From Microbulbifer sediminum (GTDB lineage: Bacteria > Pseudomonadota > Gammaproteobacteria > Pseudomonadales > Cellvibrionaceae), in NCBI RefSeq assembly GCF_021729035.1, contig NZ_JAJSAP010000001.1, positions 1-64,000 on the forward strand: 64,000 nt of DNA, read 5' to 3'. Both the position numbers and the translations under genes were made by a program. This document shows positions 8,497 to 17,890 of the stretch, piece after piece. Numbering within the stretch: position 1 is the first letter of the stretch; every line of letters starts with the position of its first letter. The notes beneath the pieces were generated by a model, which worked only from the letters and a program-made list of their open reading frames with translations, did no database searches and was not told where the DNA came from.

Positions 8497-9855
8497 TTAC
8501 CCCCGCCCCGGAGTGGATTCGACAGGCTGCTGGCGGCTATCCCGCCACCAGATATAAATGGCCAACAGAATCGCCGGCACGCCAAGGATCGCGGCGTAGA
8601 TGAAGAACTCGGCATACCCCTGGGTATCGACGACAATGCCCGAGAAGGCACTGATGAATTTCCCCGGTAGGGTCATCAGTGAGCTGAACAGCGCGTACTG
8701 CGTGGCGGTGTACTCCTGGTTCACCAGGCTGGAGAGATAGGCGATAAACACGGTGTTGGCGATCCCGGCACTGATATTGTCGGCACTGATCACCAGTGCC
8801 AGCCACGCCTTCTCCGGGCCGATCAGGGCCAGGTTGGCGAAGAGCACATTGGTTGCCGCCACCATCACCGCGCCGAGGATCAAGGGCCGCAGGATACCGT
8901 AGTGGACCACCAGCAGCCCGCCCAGGTACGCCCCCAGGATGGAGAAGAAAAAACCGTAAACCTTCACAATCTGGGCAATATCTGTCTTGCTGAAACCCAG
9001 ATCCAGGTAAAACGGGTTGGCCATCACCCCCATGGCCAGGTCGCTGACGCGGTAAATACCGATAAACAGCAACAGCACCAGGGCAAAACGGCCATTGCGC
9101 TGGAAAAATTCCAGGAAGGGACACACTACCGCACGCACAAACCACTCTTTCAGTGGCCCGTGCGGGGGATTGCCCATGATCCGGTCGACCCAGGTGTGCT
9201 CGAAGGGCTCGGCCAGGTCCTGGGCACGGGTATGGTCCGGCTCGGCAACCAGCAACGTCGTGATGACACCCACGCCCATCAACGCTGCCATTGTCATATA
9301 GGAGGAGGACCAGGTGCCGATATCGGCGAGGAACAGCGCTCCTCCCCCGGCAACCAGCAGGGCAACCCGGTAACCGAATACATAATTGGCCGCCATGGCG
9401 CCCTGCAGCTCCTCGCGCACGGACTCGATCCGGTACGCATCGATCACCACATCCTGGGACGCGGCGCAGAAGGCGATTATGACGGATGCCACCGCAACCT
9501 GTGTCAGCGCGAGCTGGGGATTGATCTGTGACAGGGTCAGCAAGCCCAGGGCAACACCCAGCTGGGACACCACCAGCCAGCTGCGACGCTTGCCCATCCA
9601 GCGGGTGAGGAAAGGCAGTTTCAGGTGATCGATCACCGGCGCCCAGGCGAACTTGATGGAATAGGTTAGCCCCACCAGGGCAAAGAAACCGATGGTGGTC
9701 TTACTGACGCCGTAATCGGTCAGCCAGGCCGAGAGCGTGGAAAACACCAGTAGAAACGGCAGGCCGGCGGAAAAGCCGAGGAAAAACATCGCCAGTACAC
9801 GGGGCTTTAGGTAAACCCGCAGTGCCTGTCCCCACGAGAGCGTCTGTTCTGGCAT
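8497..9855 (-). CDS. ampG: AmpG muropeptide permease (MFS)
   Basis: A 452-residue major-facilitator protein has about 12-14 membrane segments. It shows the AmpG features FLGFSAGLPFLLVFSTLSAW at the N-terminus, SIKFAWAPVIDH after the second or third helix, and DVVIDAYRIE. AmpG imports GlcNAc-anhydroMurNAc-peptides from the periplasm for cell-wall recycling. Its partners AmpD and AmpE are encoded 4-5 kb upstream on the same strand, so the window holds much of the recycling and beta-lactamase-induction pathway, although no ampR or ampC is seen. Confidence 0.92.
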   Translation of the reverse strand: MPEQTLSWGQALRVYLKPRVLAMFFLGFSAGLPFLLVFSTLSAWLTDYGVSKTTIGFFALVGLTYSIKFAWAPVIDHLKLPFLTRWMGKRRSWLVVSQLGVALGLLTLSQINPQLALTQVAVASVIIAFCAASQDVVIDAYRIESVREELQGAMAANYVFGYRVALLVAGGGALFLADIGTWSSSYMTMAALMGVGVITTLLVAEPDHTRAQDLAEPFEHTWVDRIMGNPPHGPLKEWFVRAVVCPFLEFFQRNGRFALVLLLFIGIYRVSDLAMGVMANPFYLDLGFSKTDIAQIVKVYGFFFSILGAYLGGLLVVHYGILRPLILGAVMVAATNVLFANLALIGPEKAWLALVISADNISAGIANTVFIAYLSSLVNQEYTATQYALFSSLMTLPGKFISAFSGIVVDTQGYAEFFIYAAILGVPAILLAIYIWWRDSRQQPVESTPGRG

Positions 9856-9946
9856 ACCGATGCGCTGTCCTTCTTATTCCGGTTCGCAGCCCGCGTACAG
9901 GCCGATTGGTCCAGGACCGGGGGAACCCCGGCGGGCTTCACTGGCG

Positions 9947-10537
9947 TCAGCGCCCCCAGATCACTTCCAGCTCCGCCTCGGCCAGCTTGTTGGCATTGAC
10001 CTGGAATCCCACCTGGGCCGGTGTCGCGTTTTCATCCAGCGGCAACTGCTCGACCCCTAGTGCGTAAAGGCGGAACTGGTAGCGATGATCGCCGTCTCCC
10101 CTGGGCGGGCAGGCGCCGCCGTAGCCGGGTGAGCCGTAATCATTGCGCACCTGGATCGCCTCTGGCACCAGGCCGTTCTTCAGGGTCCCGGCCCCTTCCC
10201 CCAGGCTGGTTGTGTCGGCGGGAATGTTGAACATGACCCAGTGCCACCAGCCACTGCCGGTCGGGGCATCCGGGTCGTAAACCATCAGGGCGTAACTCCT
10301 GGTTCCCTCGGGCGCACCGCTCCAGCTCAACTGAGGCGACAGGTTCTCCCCGCCACAGCCATGATAGACACTGGCCAGGGGCATTCGCTCCCCGGGGACG
10401 AGGCTTTCGGAAGACAAAGTCAGGTCCGCAGCGTTTGTCGCAGCTGAGAAAAACATAAGGACTGCGGCCGCCACCAGTTTAGCAGTCCGCCCCAGCTGCC
10501 TGCGGTGACGTCTCAAAAGGTCCAGATCAAGTTTCAT
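9947..10537 (-). CDS. YbhB/YbcL-type PEBP family protein, exported
   Basis: A 196-residue protein belongs to the phosphatidylethanolamine-binding/Raf-kinase-inhibitor family. It has PQLSWSGAPEGTRSYALMVYDPDAP with the ligand-pocket Asp residues, the WWHWVMFNIPA segment, and GYGGACPP. An N-terminal basic region and hydrophobic stretch (LVAAAVLMFFSAATNAA) indicate export. Bacterial members have no settled function. The start at 10537 is chosen because ATGA overlaps the stop of the upstream dehydratase gene (4-bp overlap), showing translational coupling; the long upstream extension of the frame is spurious. Confidence 0.88.
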   Translation of the reverse strand: MKLDLDLLRRHRRQLGRTAKLVAAAVLMFFSAATNAADLTLSSESLVPGERMPLASVYHGCGGENLSPQLSWSGAPEGTRSYALMVYDPDAPTGSGWWHWVMFNIPADTTSLGEGAGTLKNGLVPEAIQVRNDYGSPGYGGACPPRGDGDHRYQFRLYALGVEQLPLDENATPAQVGFQVNANKLAEAELEVIWGR

Positions 10538-11526
10538 GGCTCGCTTTCCTCTCCTGCAAAAAGGGACGCCGCCCGCACCAGGTCCATGTTGCCGCCACTC
10601 AGCACCAGTGCCACTTTCTTGTCGCGGAAGCGGGCGGGGTGTTCCAGGATCGCCGCCAGCGGTACAGCCGCAGAGGGCTCCACCAGCTGCTTGGTACGTG
10701 TCCACAACAGCTGCATCGCATCGACGATGCTTTTCTCACTGGCGGTAACAATATCCTTTACCGTCTGCCGGATGACGGCAAAGTTGCGCTCGCCCAGGGG
10801 GGTGCGCAACCCATCGGCAATGGTATCGGGCGTCTGCGAGGTGACGTGGACGCCACTGCGCAACGACCGCTGGGCGTCGTCGGCACCCGCAGGTTCGGCC
10901 CCGAGTACCAGCACCTCCGGTGCCATGGCCGCCATGGCCAGCCCGGTGCCCGCCAAAAGGCCGCCACCGCCGACCGGGGCCAGTACGATGTCCGGGGTAA
11001 AGCCGCGCTCACGGCACTGTTCGAGGATTTCCAGTGCCACTGTACCTTGTCCGGCAATAATACGGCGATCGTCAAACGGGGGCACCACATGCGCACCGGA
11101 ATCGTCCACCACCTTCCTGAGCGCGGCCTCCCGGTCTGCCAGCGTGGGGCCACAGAGAACAATCTCGGCGCCGTATCCCGCCACCGCCGCCCGCTTGGCC
11201 AACGGCGAGGTTTCCGGCATGACCACCGTGCAGGCGATACCCCGGGCGGCAGCAGCCCAGGCCAGCGCGGCGCCATGGTTGCCTGAGGAGTGTGTCGCCA
11301 CCATGGTGGTACCGGCCGGTAGTCGGCACAGTGCATTGCTGGCGCCGCGTGCCTTGAATGCACCGGTCTTCTGAAGGTGTTCACACTTGAAAAAGAGGTT
11401 GGCGCCGCAAGCACGATCGATCAGCCCGCTGGTCATCAGGGGCGTGCGATGTATCCGCTCCGCGATATCCTGGGCAGCACTGAAAACTTCAGCGCTGCCC
11501 GGCACGTCAAGGTTGTTATCAGGCAT
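10534..11526 (-). CDS. PLP-dependent threonine/serine dehydratase or serine racemase
   Basis: A 330-residue fold-type II PLP enzyme. Lys58 in GAFKARGASNAL binds the cofactor, SSGNHGAALAWAA binds substrate carboxylate, and GGGGLLAG (about 185-192) binds the phosphate. The C-terminal serine after VLSGGNMD fits the family. There is no ACT regulatory domain, so it is of the short catabolic or racemase type. It is coupled to the PEBP gene by a 4-bp overlap. Threonine ammonia-lyase, serine dehydratase and serine racemase cannot be separated from sequence alone. Confidence 0.88.
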   Translation of the reverse strand: MPDNNLDVPGSAEVFSAAQDIAERIHRTPLMTSGLIDRACGANLFFKCEHLQKTGAFKARGASNALCRLPAGTTMVATHSSGNHGAALAWAAAARGIACTVVMPETSPLAKRAAVAGYGAEIVLCGPTLADREAALRKVVDDSGAHVVPPFDDRRIIAGQGTVALEILEQCRERGFTPDIVLAPVGGGGLLAGTGLAMAAMAPEVLVLGAEPAGADDAQRSLRSGVHVTSQTPDTIADGLRTPLGERNFAVIRQTVKDIVTASEKSIVDAMQLLWTRTKQLVEPSAAVPLAAILEHPARFRDKKVALVLSGGNMDLVRAASLFAGEESEP

Positions 11527-11586
11527 AGGGGGTACAGGTAATCCAGCTCTTTCAATAGTCTACCGCACCCTGGCGCGGCCCGGCGT

Positions 11587-13050
11587 TCAGCGCAACCAGC
11601 GCAGCAACTTGAATTTGCGCCGGCTGAAGGGAGCGTAACGCAGGTCCAGGTCAAGGAAGTAACCCCGCTTCATTACCGCCTTGTAGTGGCTGAACGTCTT
11701 GAAACCATGCTCTCCGTGGTAGGCCCCCATACCACTCTGGCCCACGCCACCAAACGGCAATTCATGCACCGCCATAAACATCATGCAGTCATTCACGCAG
11801 GCATTGCCAGAACTGCAGCGGTTGAGGATGCGATCGGCAGTGCCACTGTCAGCGGTAAACACATACAGAGCCAGAGGTTTTTCGCGCCGGTTGACGAAAT
11901 CTTCCGCCTCACGAAAATCCTCCAGTTCAATCACCGGCAATACCGGGCCAAAGATTTCCTCCTGCATCACCTGGGCATCGGTACCGGTGCCCCGCAGCAG
12001 GGTCGGGGCGATATAGCGGTCTTCCACATCCACCTGTCCCCCCCAGGCAACCTCGCCCTCTTTTACATAAGCGGCCAGGCGCTCTGCGTGGCGACGGTTG
12101 ATGATCCGTCCGTAATCGGGAGACTGGCGCGGATCGTCGCCGAACATCTTGCGCACTTCGGCTTCGATCGCCGGAACCAGCCGGTCCGCGGTGGTACTCG
12201 AGCACAGCACATAATCCGGTGCGATGCAGGTCTGCCCGGCATTGGTGAATTTGCCCCAGGCGATGCGCCGGGCGGTGACGGTTATATCCGCATCGTCAGC
12301 CACAATACAGGGGCTCTTGCCCCCCAGCTCCAGCGTAACCGGCGTCAGGTGACGGGCGGCCGCCTGCATGACGACTTTGCCTATACGACCGCCACCCGTG
12401 TAGAGGATATGATCCCAGCGCTGCTCCAGCAGGTCAGTGGTTTCCGGCACCGCCCCCTCGACACAGGCGAAAGCATCATTGTCGAGGTATCGGGGCAGTA
12501 ATTCCGCCACCAGCGCGGAAGTGGCTGGTGCCAGTTCAGAGGGTTTGACCACTGCACAGTTACCTGCGGCGATGGCAGGCACAAGGGGCGACAACAAAAG
12601 CTGCAGCGGGTAATTCCAGGCGCCGATGACCAGGATCACGCCGAGCGGTTCCGGATGGACGTAACTGCGCGCGGGCTGGGCCACCAGTGGGGTCGATACC
12701 CGGCGTGGCTTTACCCAGTTTTTCAGTCGTTTGAGTGCATGATCGATGTCACCGCAGACAGCGGAGACCTCCGTCATGTAGCTCTCCTGCGGCGCCTTGT
12801 TCAGGTCATCACCCAGCGCCTGCAGAAAGCGGGATTCGTTGTCCTCCAGCATTTTACGCAGCTGGCGCAACTGTTGCCGCCGCCATGACAGGCCCGCCGT
12901 GGTGCCACTGCGGAAATAGGTTCGCAAACCGCCGACCAGCGCAGCCGCATTGGGGGGCTGGCCCCGGTCAGATCCATCACCGGTGGTCAGCGGAGGCTCC
13001 AGAGTATCTGCTTCCATGGAAATTTGTTCGCCCTTCACTAGAGTGTTCAT
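11587..13050 (-). CDS. Coniferyl/fatty aldehyde dehydrogenase (ALDH3-like)
   Basis: A 487-residue NAD(P)-dependent aldehyde dehydrogenase has catalytic Cys275 in TNAGQTCIAPD and general-base Glu241 in VTLELGGKSP. The cofactor loop is PLGVILVIGAWNYPLQ (about 134-150). It has the C-terminal KTFSHYKAVMKRG extension typical of class 3 (coniferyl and long-chain fatty aldehyde) enzymes. The natural substrate is not determined by sequence. The start is uncertain: ATG at 13050 lacks a ribosome site, while a second ATG 11 codons on has AAGGG about 12 bases upstream. Two dyads sit upstream as possible operators. Confidence 0.9.
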   Translation of the reverse strand: MNTLVKGEQISMEADTLEPPLTTGDGSDRGQPPNAAALVGGLRTYFRSGTTAGLSWRRQQLRQLRKMLEDNESRFLQALGDDLNKAPQESYMTEVSAVCGDIDHALKRLKNWVKPRRVSTPLVAQPARSYVHPEPLGVILVIGAWNYPLQLLLSPLVPAIAAGNCAVVKPSELAPATSALVAELLPRYLDNDAFACVEGAVPETTDLLEQRWDHILYTGGGRIGKVVMQAAARHLTPVTLELGGKSPCIVADDADITVTARRIAWGKFTNAGQTCIAPDYVLCSSTTADRLVPAIEAEVRKMFGDDPRQSPDYGRIINRRHAERLAAYVKEGEVAWGGQVDVEDRYIAPTLLRGTGTDAQVMQEEIFGPVLPVIELEDFREAEDFVNRREKPLALYVFTADSGTADRILNRCSSGNACVNDCMMFMAVHELPFGGVGQSGMGAYHGEHGFKTFSHYKAVMKRGYFLDLDLRYAPFSRRKFKLLRWLR

Positions 13051-13086
13051 TGTTTTTATTGGTACAGGGTAGTGAACGCCTGGTCC

Positions 13087-13147
13087 CCACTGTCAACCAG
13101 TGGTGGATCCCTCTTATGACGCCCTGATATTCAGGCCGCAATATCAG
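13087..13147 (-). promoter_or_regulatory. Two dyads upstream of the aldehyde dehydrogenase gene
   Basis: CCACTG (13087-13092) / CAGTGG (13098-13103) enclose a minus-strand TTGACA (complement of 13091-13096), a -35-like hexamer. CTGATATT (13124-13131) / AATATCAG (13140-13147) form a second dyad with an 8-base gap. Placement suggests repressor or activator sites for the dehydrogenase. No convincing -10 was found at standard spacing. Confidence 0.35.
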
Positions 13148-13243
13148 AGCCCTAACAGGCTCAAGTCAAGGCACAAAAAGGAACAAAGTTTCAAATTTGG
13201 CACTGGTTCACCAAACATTGCTCCAGTCTTGACACTCCGAAAT

Positions 13244-14122
13244 TCAGTAGCCGAACAACACGGCCAGTGCCAGCACCGTCACCCACAGCAGCAATGACCG
13301 CGACAGTAACGCCTGCAGGCCTTCGAGCTGTGCGCCACAGAAGCGCTGGGCCTCGGCCACTTCCCCGCCGACACTGCACTGGCTGGCATCGATACCGCCG
13401 AGCGCGCCCTCGAGATAGGCCTCGAGGACCTCAGCCGTATCCCGCTCGCGGCAGGTAAGGCACTGGCGCCAGGCCTGGTAGCAACCGGCAAAATTGCCGA
13501 CGATGGCAAAGCTGAAGCCCATTACCCTGACCGGCAGCCACTCGAGCAACCATAGCCAGCGGGATGCGGTGCCCTCATCCGCGGTGGCCCGCGCCTGCTC
13601 AGCATAGAGCGCGCTCAGGCGGAACAGTAACGCCCCGGGGACCCCCAGCAACAGGAACCAGAAAAGGACGGCAAAGAGTCTTTCGAAAGCCAGGTAGGCG
13701 GCGCCGCGAAATACCTGCTCGTGCAGCTGCTGCGGGCCGGCCGGCTCCTCGTGCAGGTCCTGTACCAGGGGTGCCGCAGCAGCCTGGGCCTGCTCCAGGT
13801 CGCCCCGGTACCAGGCGCGCAGGTAATCGGACAGCATCTCGTTGAAATTGCCACGGCCAAGGCAGTAGAGGAGAAGTATTACGCCGAATACGAGGGTGCC
13901 CAGCCAGCCCAGCAGGACTTCCGCCAGCACCATCAGCACCGCCGCCAGCAACACCGCCGGATACACCGTGGCCGCCAGCCGCAGGCCTGCATTCTGTTGC
14001 ATGGCCGCGAGGCCCGCTATTTTCTCTCGCCAGCGTTCAAACCAGCCGTCGTGGTGCACCGGCCGACCGGAGCCCCACAGCTGCACCAGCGCCAGGGTCA
14101 GTAACACTATGATCAGTGCCAT
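13244..14122 (-). CDS. ampE: AmpE, inner-membrane protein of the AmpDE operon
   Basis: A 292-residue membrane protein of the AmpE/CobD-like family starts MALIIVLLTLALVQLWGSG. It contains LLYCLGRGNFNEMLSDYL, the conserved GRGNF motif, followed by the amphipathic region with YLRAWYRGD. About four membrane segments are visible. The AmpE role in sensing beta-lactam stress is unresolved. It follows ampD by 96 bp on the same strand, as in Pseudomonas and enterics, which strengthens the call. Confidence 0.92.
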   Translation of the reverse strand: MALIIVLLTLALVQLWGSGRPVHHDGWFERWREKIAGLAAMQQNAGLRLAATVYPAVLLAAVLMVLAEVLLGWLGTLVFGVILLLYCLGRGNFNEMLSDYLRAWYRGDLEQAQAAAAPLVQDLHEEPAGPQQLHEQVFRGAAYLAFERLFAVLFWFLLLGVPGALLFRLSALYAEQARATADEGTASRWLWLLEWLPVRVMGFSFAIVGNFAGCYQAWRQCLTCRERDTAEVLEAYLEGALGGIDASQCSVGGEVAEAQRFCGAQLEGLQALLSRSLLLWVTVLALAVLFGY

Positions 14123-14218
14123 ACGTTATTCTCGATTGCAGCTCTCCCAAGGTCAGAGAATAACGCCAAGGGCGACCAGAAAAAACCACCACGGCCCCGC
14201 GCTACGAAATCCCCGGCC

Positions 14219-14788
14219 TCAGTCAGCTGTCTGGCGCAGGGCCGCCACCGCGGCCAGGTAGCGCTGCCAGTCAAACCCGGGACCCGGGTCCAGCTTGCGC
14301 CCCGGGGCAATATCGGAGTGGCCGGTGATGTTTTCCGGTGTAATCCCCGGGTAGCTACGCATGATCGCCACCGTGGCCCGGGCCAGGGCGTCGTACTGGG
14401 CATCGGTATAGGTATCCGTATCCAGCCCCTCCAGCTCAATCCCGATGGAAAAGTCGTTACACCCCTCCCGGCCGCAGAATGCAGATTGCCCGGCATGCCA
14501 GGCACGCCGGTCAAATGGCACATACTGGGTCACGGCGCCCGCCCGGTCGATCAACAGGTGGGCGGACACTTTCAGCTCGCCGATCTCTGCAAAATAGGGG
14601 TGTGCCGAGGTATCCAGGTGGCCCTGGAAGAAGTCGTCAATCCAGGTGCCGCCGTACTGGCCGGGCGGCAGGCTGATGCAGTGGATTACCAGGAGGTCTA
14701 CCGAACTCCCGGCGGGGCGCTCATTACAGTGGGGACTGGGTACCCTGCGGGCGGAAGAGAGCCAGCCGGATTCCACCTGATCGTCCAT
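14219..14788 (-). CDS. ampD: AmpD, 1,6-anhydro-N-acetylmuramyl-L-alanine amidase
   Basis: A 189-residue cytoplasmic zinc amidase of the N-acetylmuramoyl-L-alanine amidase type 2 family, with zinc ligands His36 (LLVIHCISLP), His157 and Asp167 (GHSDIAPGRKLDPG) and probable catalytic Glu in SIGIELEG (about 119). It has no signal peptide, as expected for the recycling enzyme that acts on AmpG-imported muropeptides and keeps the AmpR ligand low. It heads ampD-ampE. The length matches the family. Confidence 0.95.
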   Translation of the reverse strand: MDDQVESGWLSSARRVPSPHCNERPAGSSVDLLVIHCISLPPGQYGGTWIDDFFQGHLDTSAHPYFAEIGELKVSAHLLIDRAGAVTQYVPFDRRAWHAGQSAFCGREGCNDFSIGIELEGLDTDTYTDAQYDALARATVAIMRSYPGITPENITGHSDIAPGRKLDPGPGFDWQRYLAAVAALRQTAD

Positions 14789-14897
14789 GCCCTGCCCTCC
14801 TTATTTCACTGGCACACTAACGAGGATTGCAGGTCATTCTAGGGAAGCACCAGGGGCATTGCCATATGGATACCCGGGGTAGCGGGTATTCCGGTAT

Positions 14898-17414
14898 CTA
14901 GCTGACCGGCTCCCCGGCAGGGGCATCCACGTCAACCGCAAGCTTAATCTCGCCGATATTGCCGACGACATAGCGCAGCGCCCGCTCGAACAACGGTCCG
15001 TCCTCGAGAGGCTTGAGGTTGCTTTCACGCAGCGCGTGGGCCAGCTCCAGGCGCGAATAGACCGCCACCTTCACGCCACTGCGGTTTACAAACATGAACT
15101 GGTCCAGGTCCCGTATGATCGCCGCCAGGCGACAGCGTACAGGCACGCCCTCCACGGGCTGCAACATAAACCAGCTGCCCTTGAGGTGATAGGTCTGGCG
15201 CCAGTGCTCGTCGGTGTTCGCCAGTGTCGGCAGGTCCACCTGCGCGGGACGCACCGCCTCCCGGGACAAGCGATCCAGCTCTTCCGGGGCCGGCAGGTCT
15301 GTCTCGCTGTCTTCCAGCTCCCCATTCTCCGGCATAACAGCCGCCAGCTGCTCTTCACTGGTACCAGCGCAAGCCACTTGCTCCACGGCCGGTGAGGGAT
15401 CAGCGTCCTCGCCCGGGTGCACCGCCGGGATCTGCATCACGCTGTCCGCCTCACGCAGCAGCTCCTGCACCAGGCGTTCGCGGGTGCGCCGTTCTCGCTC
15501 GGACTCGACCCGGTCGGCGAGGTTCTGCCGCTCGCGGTAAAACGCATCCAGGCCGCCCAGCAGGCGTTGCAACTCGGTCTTGTTGATGGACAGAGACTCT
15601 GCCCCGAGCCGCAACCGTTTGCGCAGCCCCGGCAGCAGCTGCTGCATTTTGAAGCCGCTTTCCGGCATGGGGGCCACGGCGCTCCAGACCAGGTCCCGGG
15701 CGGTCAATACACTGCGCCGCCAGTTCTCGCTGTCAGTACCCTCCTTCAGGCAGGCCCGGAACAAGACGTTGTTCCAAACCCGGTTCAGCCAGATATGGAC
15801 AATCCTGGGCAGCTGCCGCTCGGCGGTCAGCGCCTCAAATACCGCGCCCACACGCGCCTTGGCCGCCTCGATGCGGGCCTTGCCCTGCACTTCATCGAGT
15901 GTGCGTTTTTCCATGATGCGGGCACGCACCCGTTCACGGGAGACAAACTTATCGAAATTTTCCAGCAGTTCGTCGAAGACGCCCTCGTCGCTGTCGAATT
16001 CCCGCAGCACCCGTTCGACAACCAGGCAGACCTCTCGGTAAAAGCGATCTTCCTTGTAGTTTTCCCTGGCCTGCCAGCCAATTGCCGCGTCGGCGAGCGC
16101 ATTGAACAGTCGACGTGCCGGATGGCCGCCCTTGCTGAAAAATGTCTTGTCAGCCACCGCCAGCTTGAGCAGGGGCAGCTGCAGCCGGATCAGCTGTACC
16201 TTGACCGGCTCGGCCAGATTGCGGTCTTCCAGCATGAAGGAAAACAGCATGTCCACCATGCGGATGACTTCGGTATCCAGCTCTTCCAGCGAGGCCTTCT
16301 GCCGCGATTGCACCAGCCGCTGTTCCAGCAACGTATTGACATTCAGTACGGAGCCGATAGACGAAGCCTCCAGCGGCACGGTTACCTGCAGTTGCCCCAG
16401 ATGCTCAAGCAGGTCCGGCGTCGCCATGGCAGCGACCCCCGGGGCCGCCGGCACCAGGCCGTAACCGCCGTCCCCCTGCACACCGCCGGGCCCATGGCCA
16501 CCGGACGGGGCACTGCCCTGGTAACCGGGCGAATGCGCGCCGCCTGCGTCCCCGAAGCCACCGGGGCCTGCACTGCCAACCCCATGGCTCGTTCCGGATG
16601 TGGCAGTTCCCGCGGGAGCCCCCTGGCTGGCAGGCGTATTTCGGTCCCCCGCCCCCGTTGCTGGCGGCGCTGAACGCGAACCCCGTGCCCTGGCCCGCCG
16701 CAACAGCAGGGGATCCTTCAGGTCGGGCAGCACCCCTCTCTCAATCATGAGCTGGTTACACTTGCCGTACAGTTCTCCCAGCCGCGAGGCCAGCAGCTTC
16801 TCAAATTTTTTCAGGACGATAAGGCGTGCCCGCAGGTGGATATCCAGTGGCTGCAGTGCCTTGCGCAGGGCGCGGCAGATGGCCACTGGCGCCAGCGGCA
16901 TAGTGGTGTCGTAGACTTTTACCGGCAGCAGCGTATCCAGCCGCAGCGACAGTTCGGCAATCGGGCTGGCCAGGTCCCGGCGTGCGGCAGCAATGATGCC
17001 TTTCAGGGCCACCTGTTGTTCCAGGTCTTCATCCTGGACCAGCGCCAGCCCCGTTTCCGCCGATTCCTCTGCTTCCTCCAGGGTGCCGTCGCCAGTGTCA
17101 GTAACGGCAATTTCCCCGAAGCCCTGGCCCACCAGGTTAACAAACCGGTCGATCAGCCGATGTCGTTCGAGCCGCAGTGTACGCAACGCCTGAAAGATAC
17201 CGTCCTGCTCGTCCTGGCGATGCACTTTTTCCGCCGTCTCGAACAGGCTGTCATCAACTGCAGCAAACACTTCCTTCATGCGCGCAAACAGCCAGCTCAC
17301 TGCGGAATCGCGCACAGCAATGGCCTCGCGGGGAAGTTTGATCTGGGGAACGACGTCGCGGCCACGTTGGCCAGGTGAAAAGCTGACAACGCGGGGAAAT
17401 TCATCAGTGCTCAT
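14898..17414 (-). CDS. DUF1631 protein, copy A (ampD side)
   Basis: This is an 838-residue DUF1631 protein. Family hallmarks are long helical segments with IRLQLPLLKLAVADKTFFSKGGHPARRLFNALADAA in the middle and a C-terminal domain of about 100 residues beginning GSWFMLQP. A Gly/Ser/Pro low-complexity linker of about 70 residues (roughly 260-335) separates the N-terminal and central helical domains and is absent from copy B. Function is unknown; the C-terminal domain looks like a small beta-barrel, perhaps PilZ-like, but lacks the canonical PilZ c-di-GMP motifs. The start at 17414 (GAGG upstream) is preferred to a TTG 11 codons earlier. It sits between ampD and copy B. Confidence 0.88.
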   Translation of the reverse strand: MSTDEFPRVVSFSPGQRGRDVVPQIKLPREAIAVRDSAVSWLFARMKEVFAAVDDSLFETAEKVHRQDEQDGIFQALRTLRLERHRLIDRFVNLVGQGFGEIAVTDTGDGTLEEAEESAETGLALVQDEDLEQQVALKGIIAAARRDLASPIAELSLRLDTLLPVKVYDTTMPLAPVAICRALRKALQPLDIHLRARLIVLKKFEKLLASRLGELYGKCNQLMIERGVLPDLKDPLLLRRARARGSRSAPPATGAGDRNTPASQGAPAGTATSGTSHGVGSAGPGGFGDAGGAHSPGYQGSAPSGGHGPGGVQGDGGYGLVPAAPGVAAMATPDLLEHLGQLQVTVPLEASSIGSVLNVNTLLEQRLVQSRQKASLEELDTEVIRMVDMLFSFMLEDRNLAEPVKVQLIRLQLPLLKLAVADKTFFSKGGHPARRLFNALADAAIGWQARENYKEDRFYREVCLVVERVLREFDSDEGVFDELLENFDKFVSRERVRARIMEKRTLDEVQGKARIEAAKARVGAVFEALTAERQLPRIVHIWLNRVWNNVLFRACLKEGTDSENWRRSVLTARDLVWSAVAPMPESGFKMQQLLPGLRKRLRLGAESLSINKTELQRLLGGLDAFYRERQNLADRVESERERRTRERLVQELLREADSVMQIPAVHPGEDADPSPAVEQVACAGTSEEQLAAVMPENGELEDSETDLPAPEELDRLSREAVRPAQVDLPTLANTDEHWRQTYHLKGSWFMLQPVEGVPVRCRLAAIIRDLDQFMFVNRSGVKVAVYSRLELAHALRESNLKPLEDGPLFERALRYVVGNIGEIKLAVDVDAPAGEPVS

Positions 17415-17890
17415 AAAGGCCTCAAATCGTCTTCCTGACTCGGGCAAATTCCGTTTACCGGGATTCCGCAGGACGCGGCCCCGGCCTTAATGTTTTTCTT
17501 TCGGGTTACATATCGGTGATCGGGGCCGGCTCCCGAACGCGTCTTCCTTCAGAAAGAAGTCCGGATCAAAAACCTGACACAGGTCACACTTTTATCGGTA
17601 TTCGTGCACTTTTGAAATATCCGCCACTGGCGGTGGTTTGGCAAGGTCCGGGGGGGCACTTTAACGCCAAGTTAGTCGATTTTTTTCCACATTTAGAAGT
17701 AAAGTCAGTCCTGGCAACTAACTGGGGCGCCAAATTAGCACGATCGTACCAGTCATATTGAGAAAAAAGAGAAGAAATGGAGTGCCGACAGGAAAGGGGG
17801 GCTGGCAGGTGTTCGAGCGTCGTCGTGACCACCCAGTTCCTGTAAGGGCTCCAGGCGTGCCGGCCGACCCGGTCGATCGCAAAATGCAGA
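17415..17890. other. Gene-free AT-rich interval between the two DUF1631 genes
   Basis: About 475 bp with no convincing gene; an 81-codon plus-strand frame (17516-17761) lacks a ribosome site and family features. The middle is AT-rich compared with flanking genes. It contains a direct repeat, CGCCAAGTTAG at 17665-17675 and CGCCAAATTAG at 17728-17738, whose starts are 63 bp apart, about six helical turns. A CCGCC/GGCGG dyad lies near 17620. It probably holds the promoter of copy A, meaning the two copies are not one simple operon. Confidence 0.5.

Noticed and set aside
17516..17761. 81-codon frame in the gap between DUF1631 genes
   Set aside because: No ribosome site, no recognisable domain, and the region looks regulatory.
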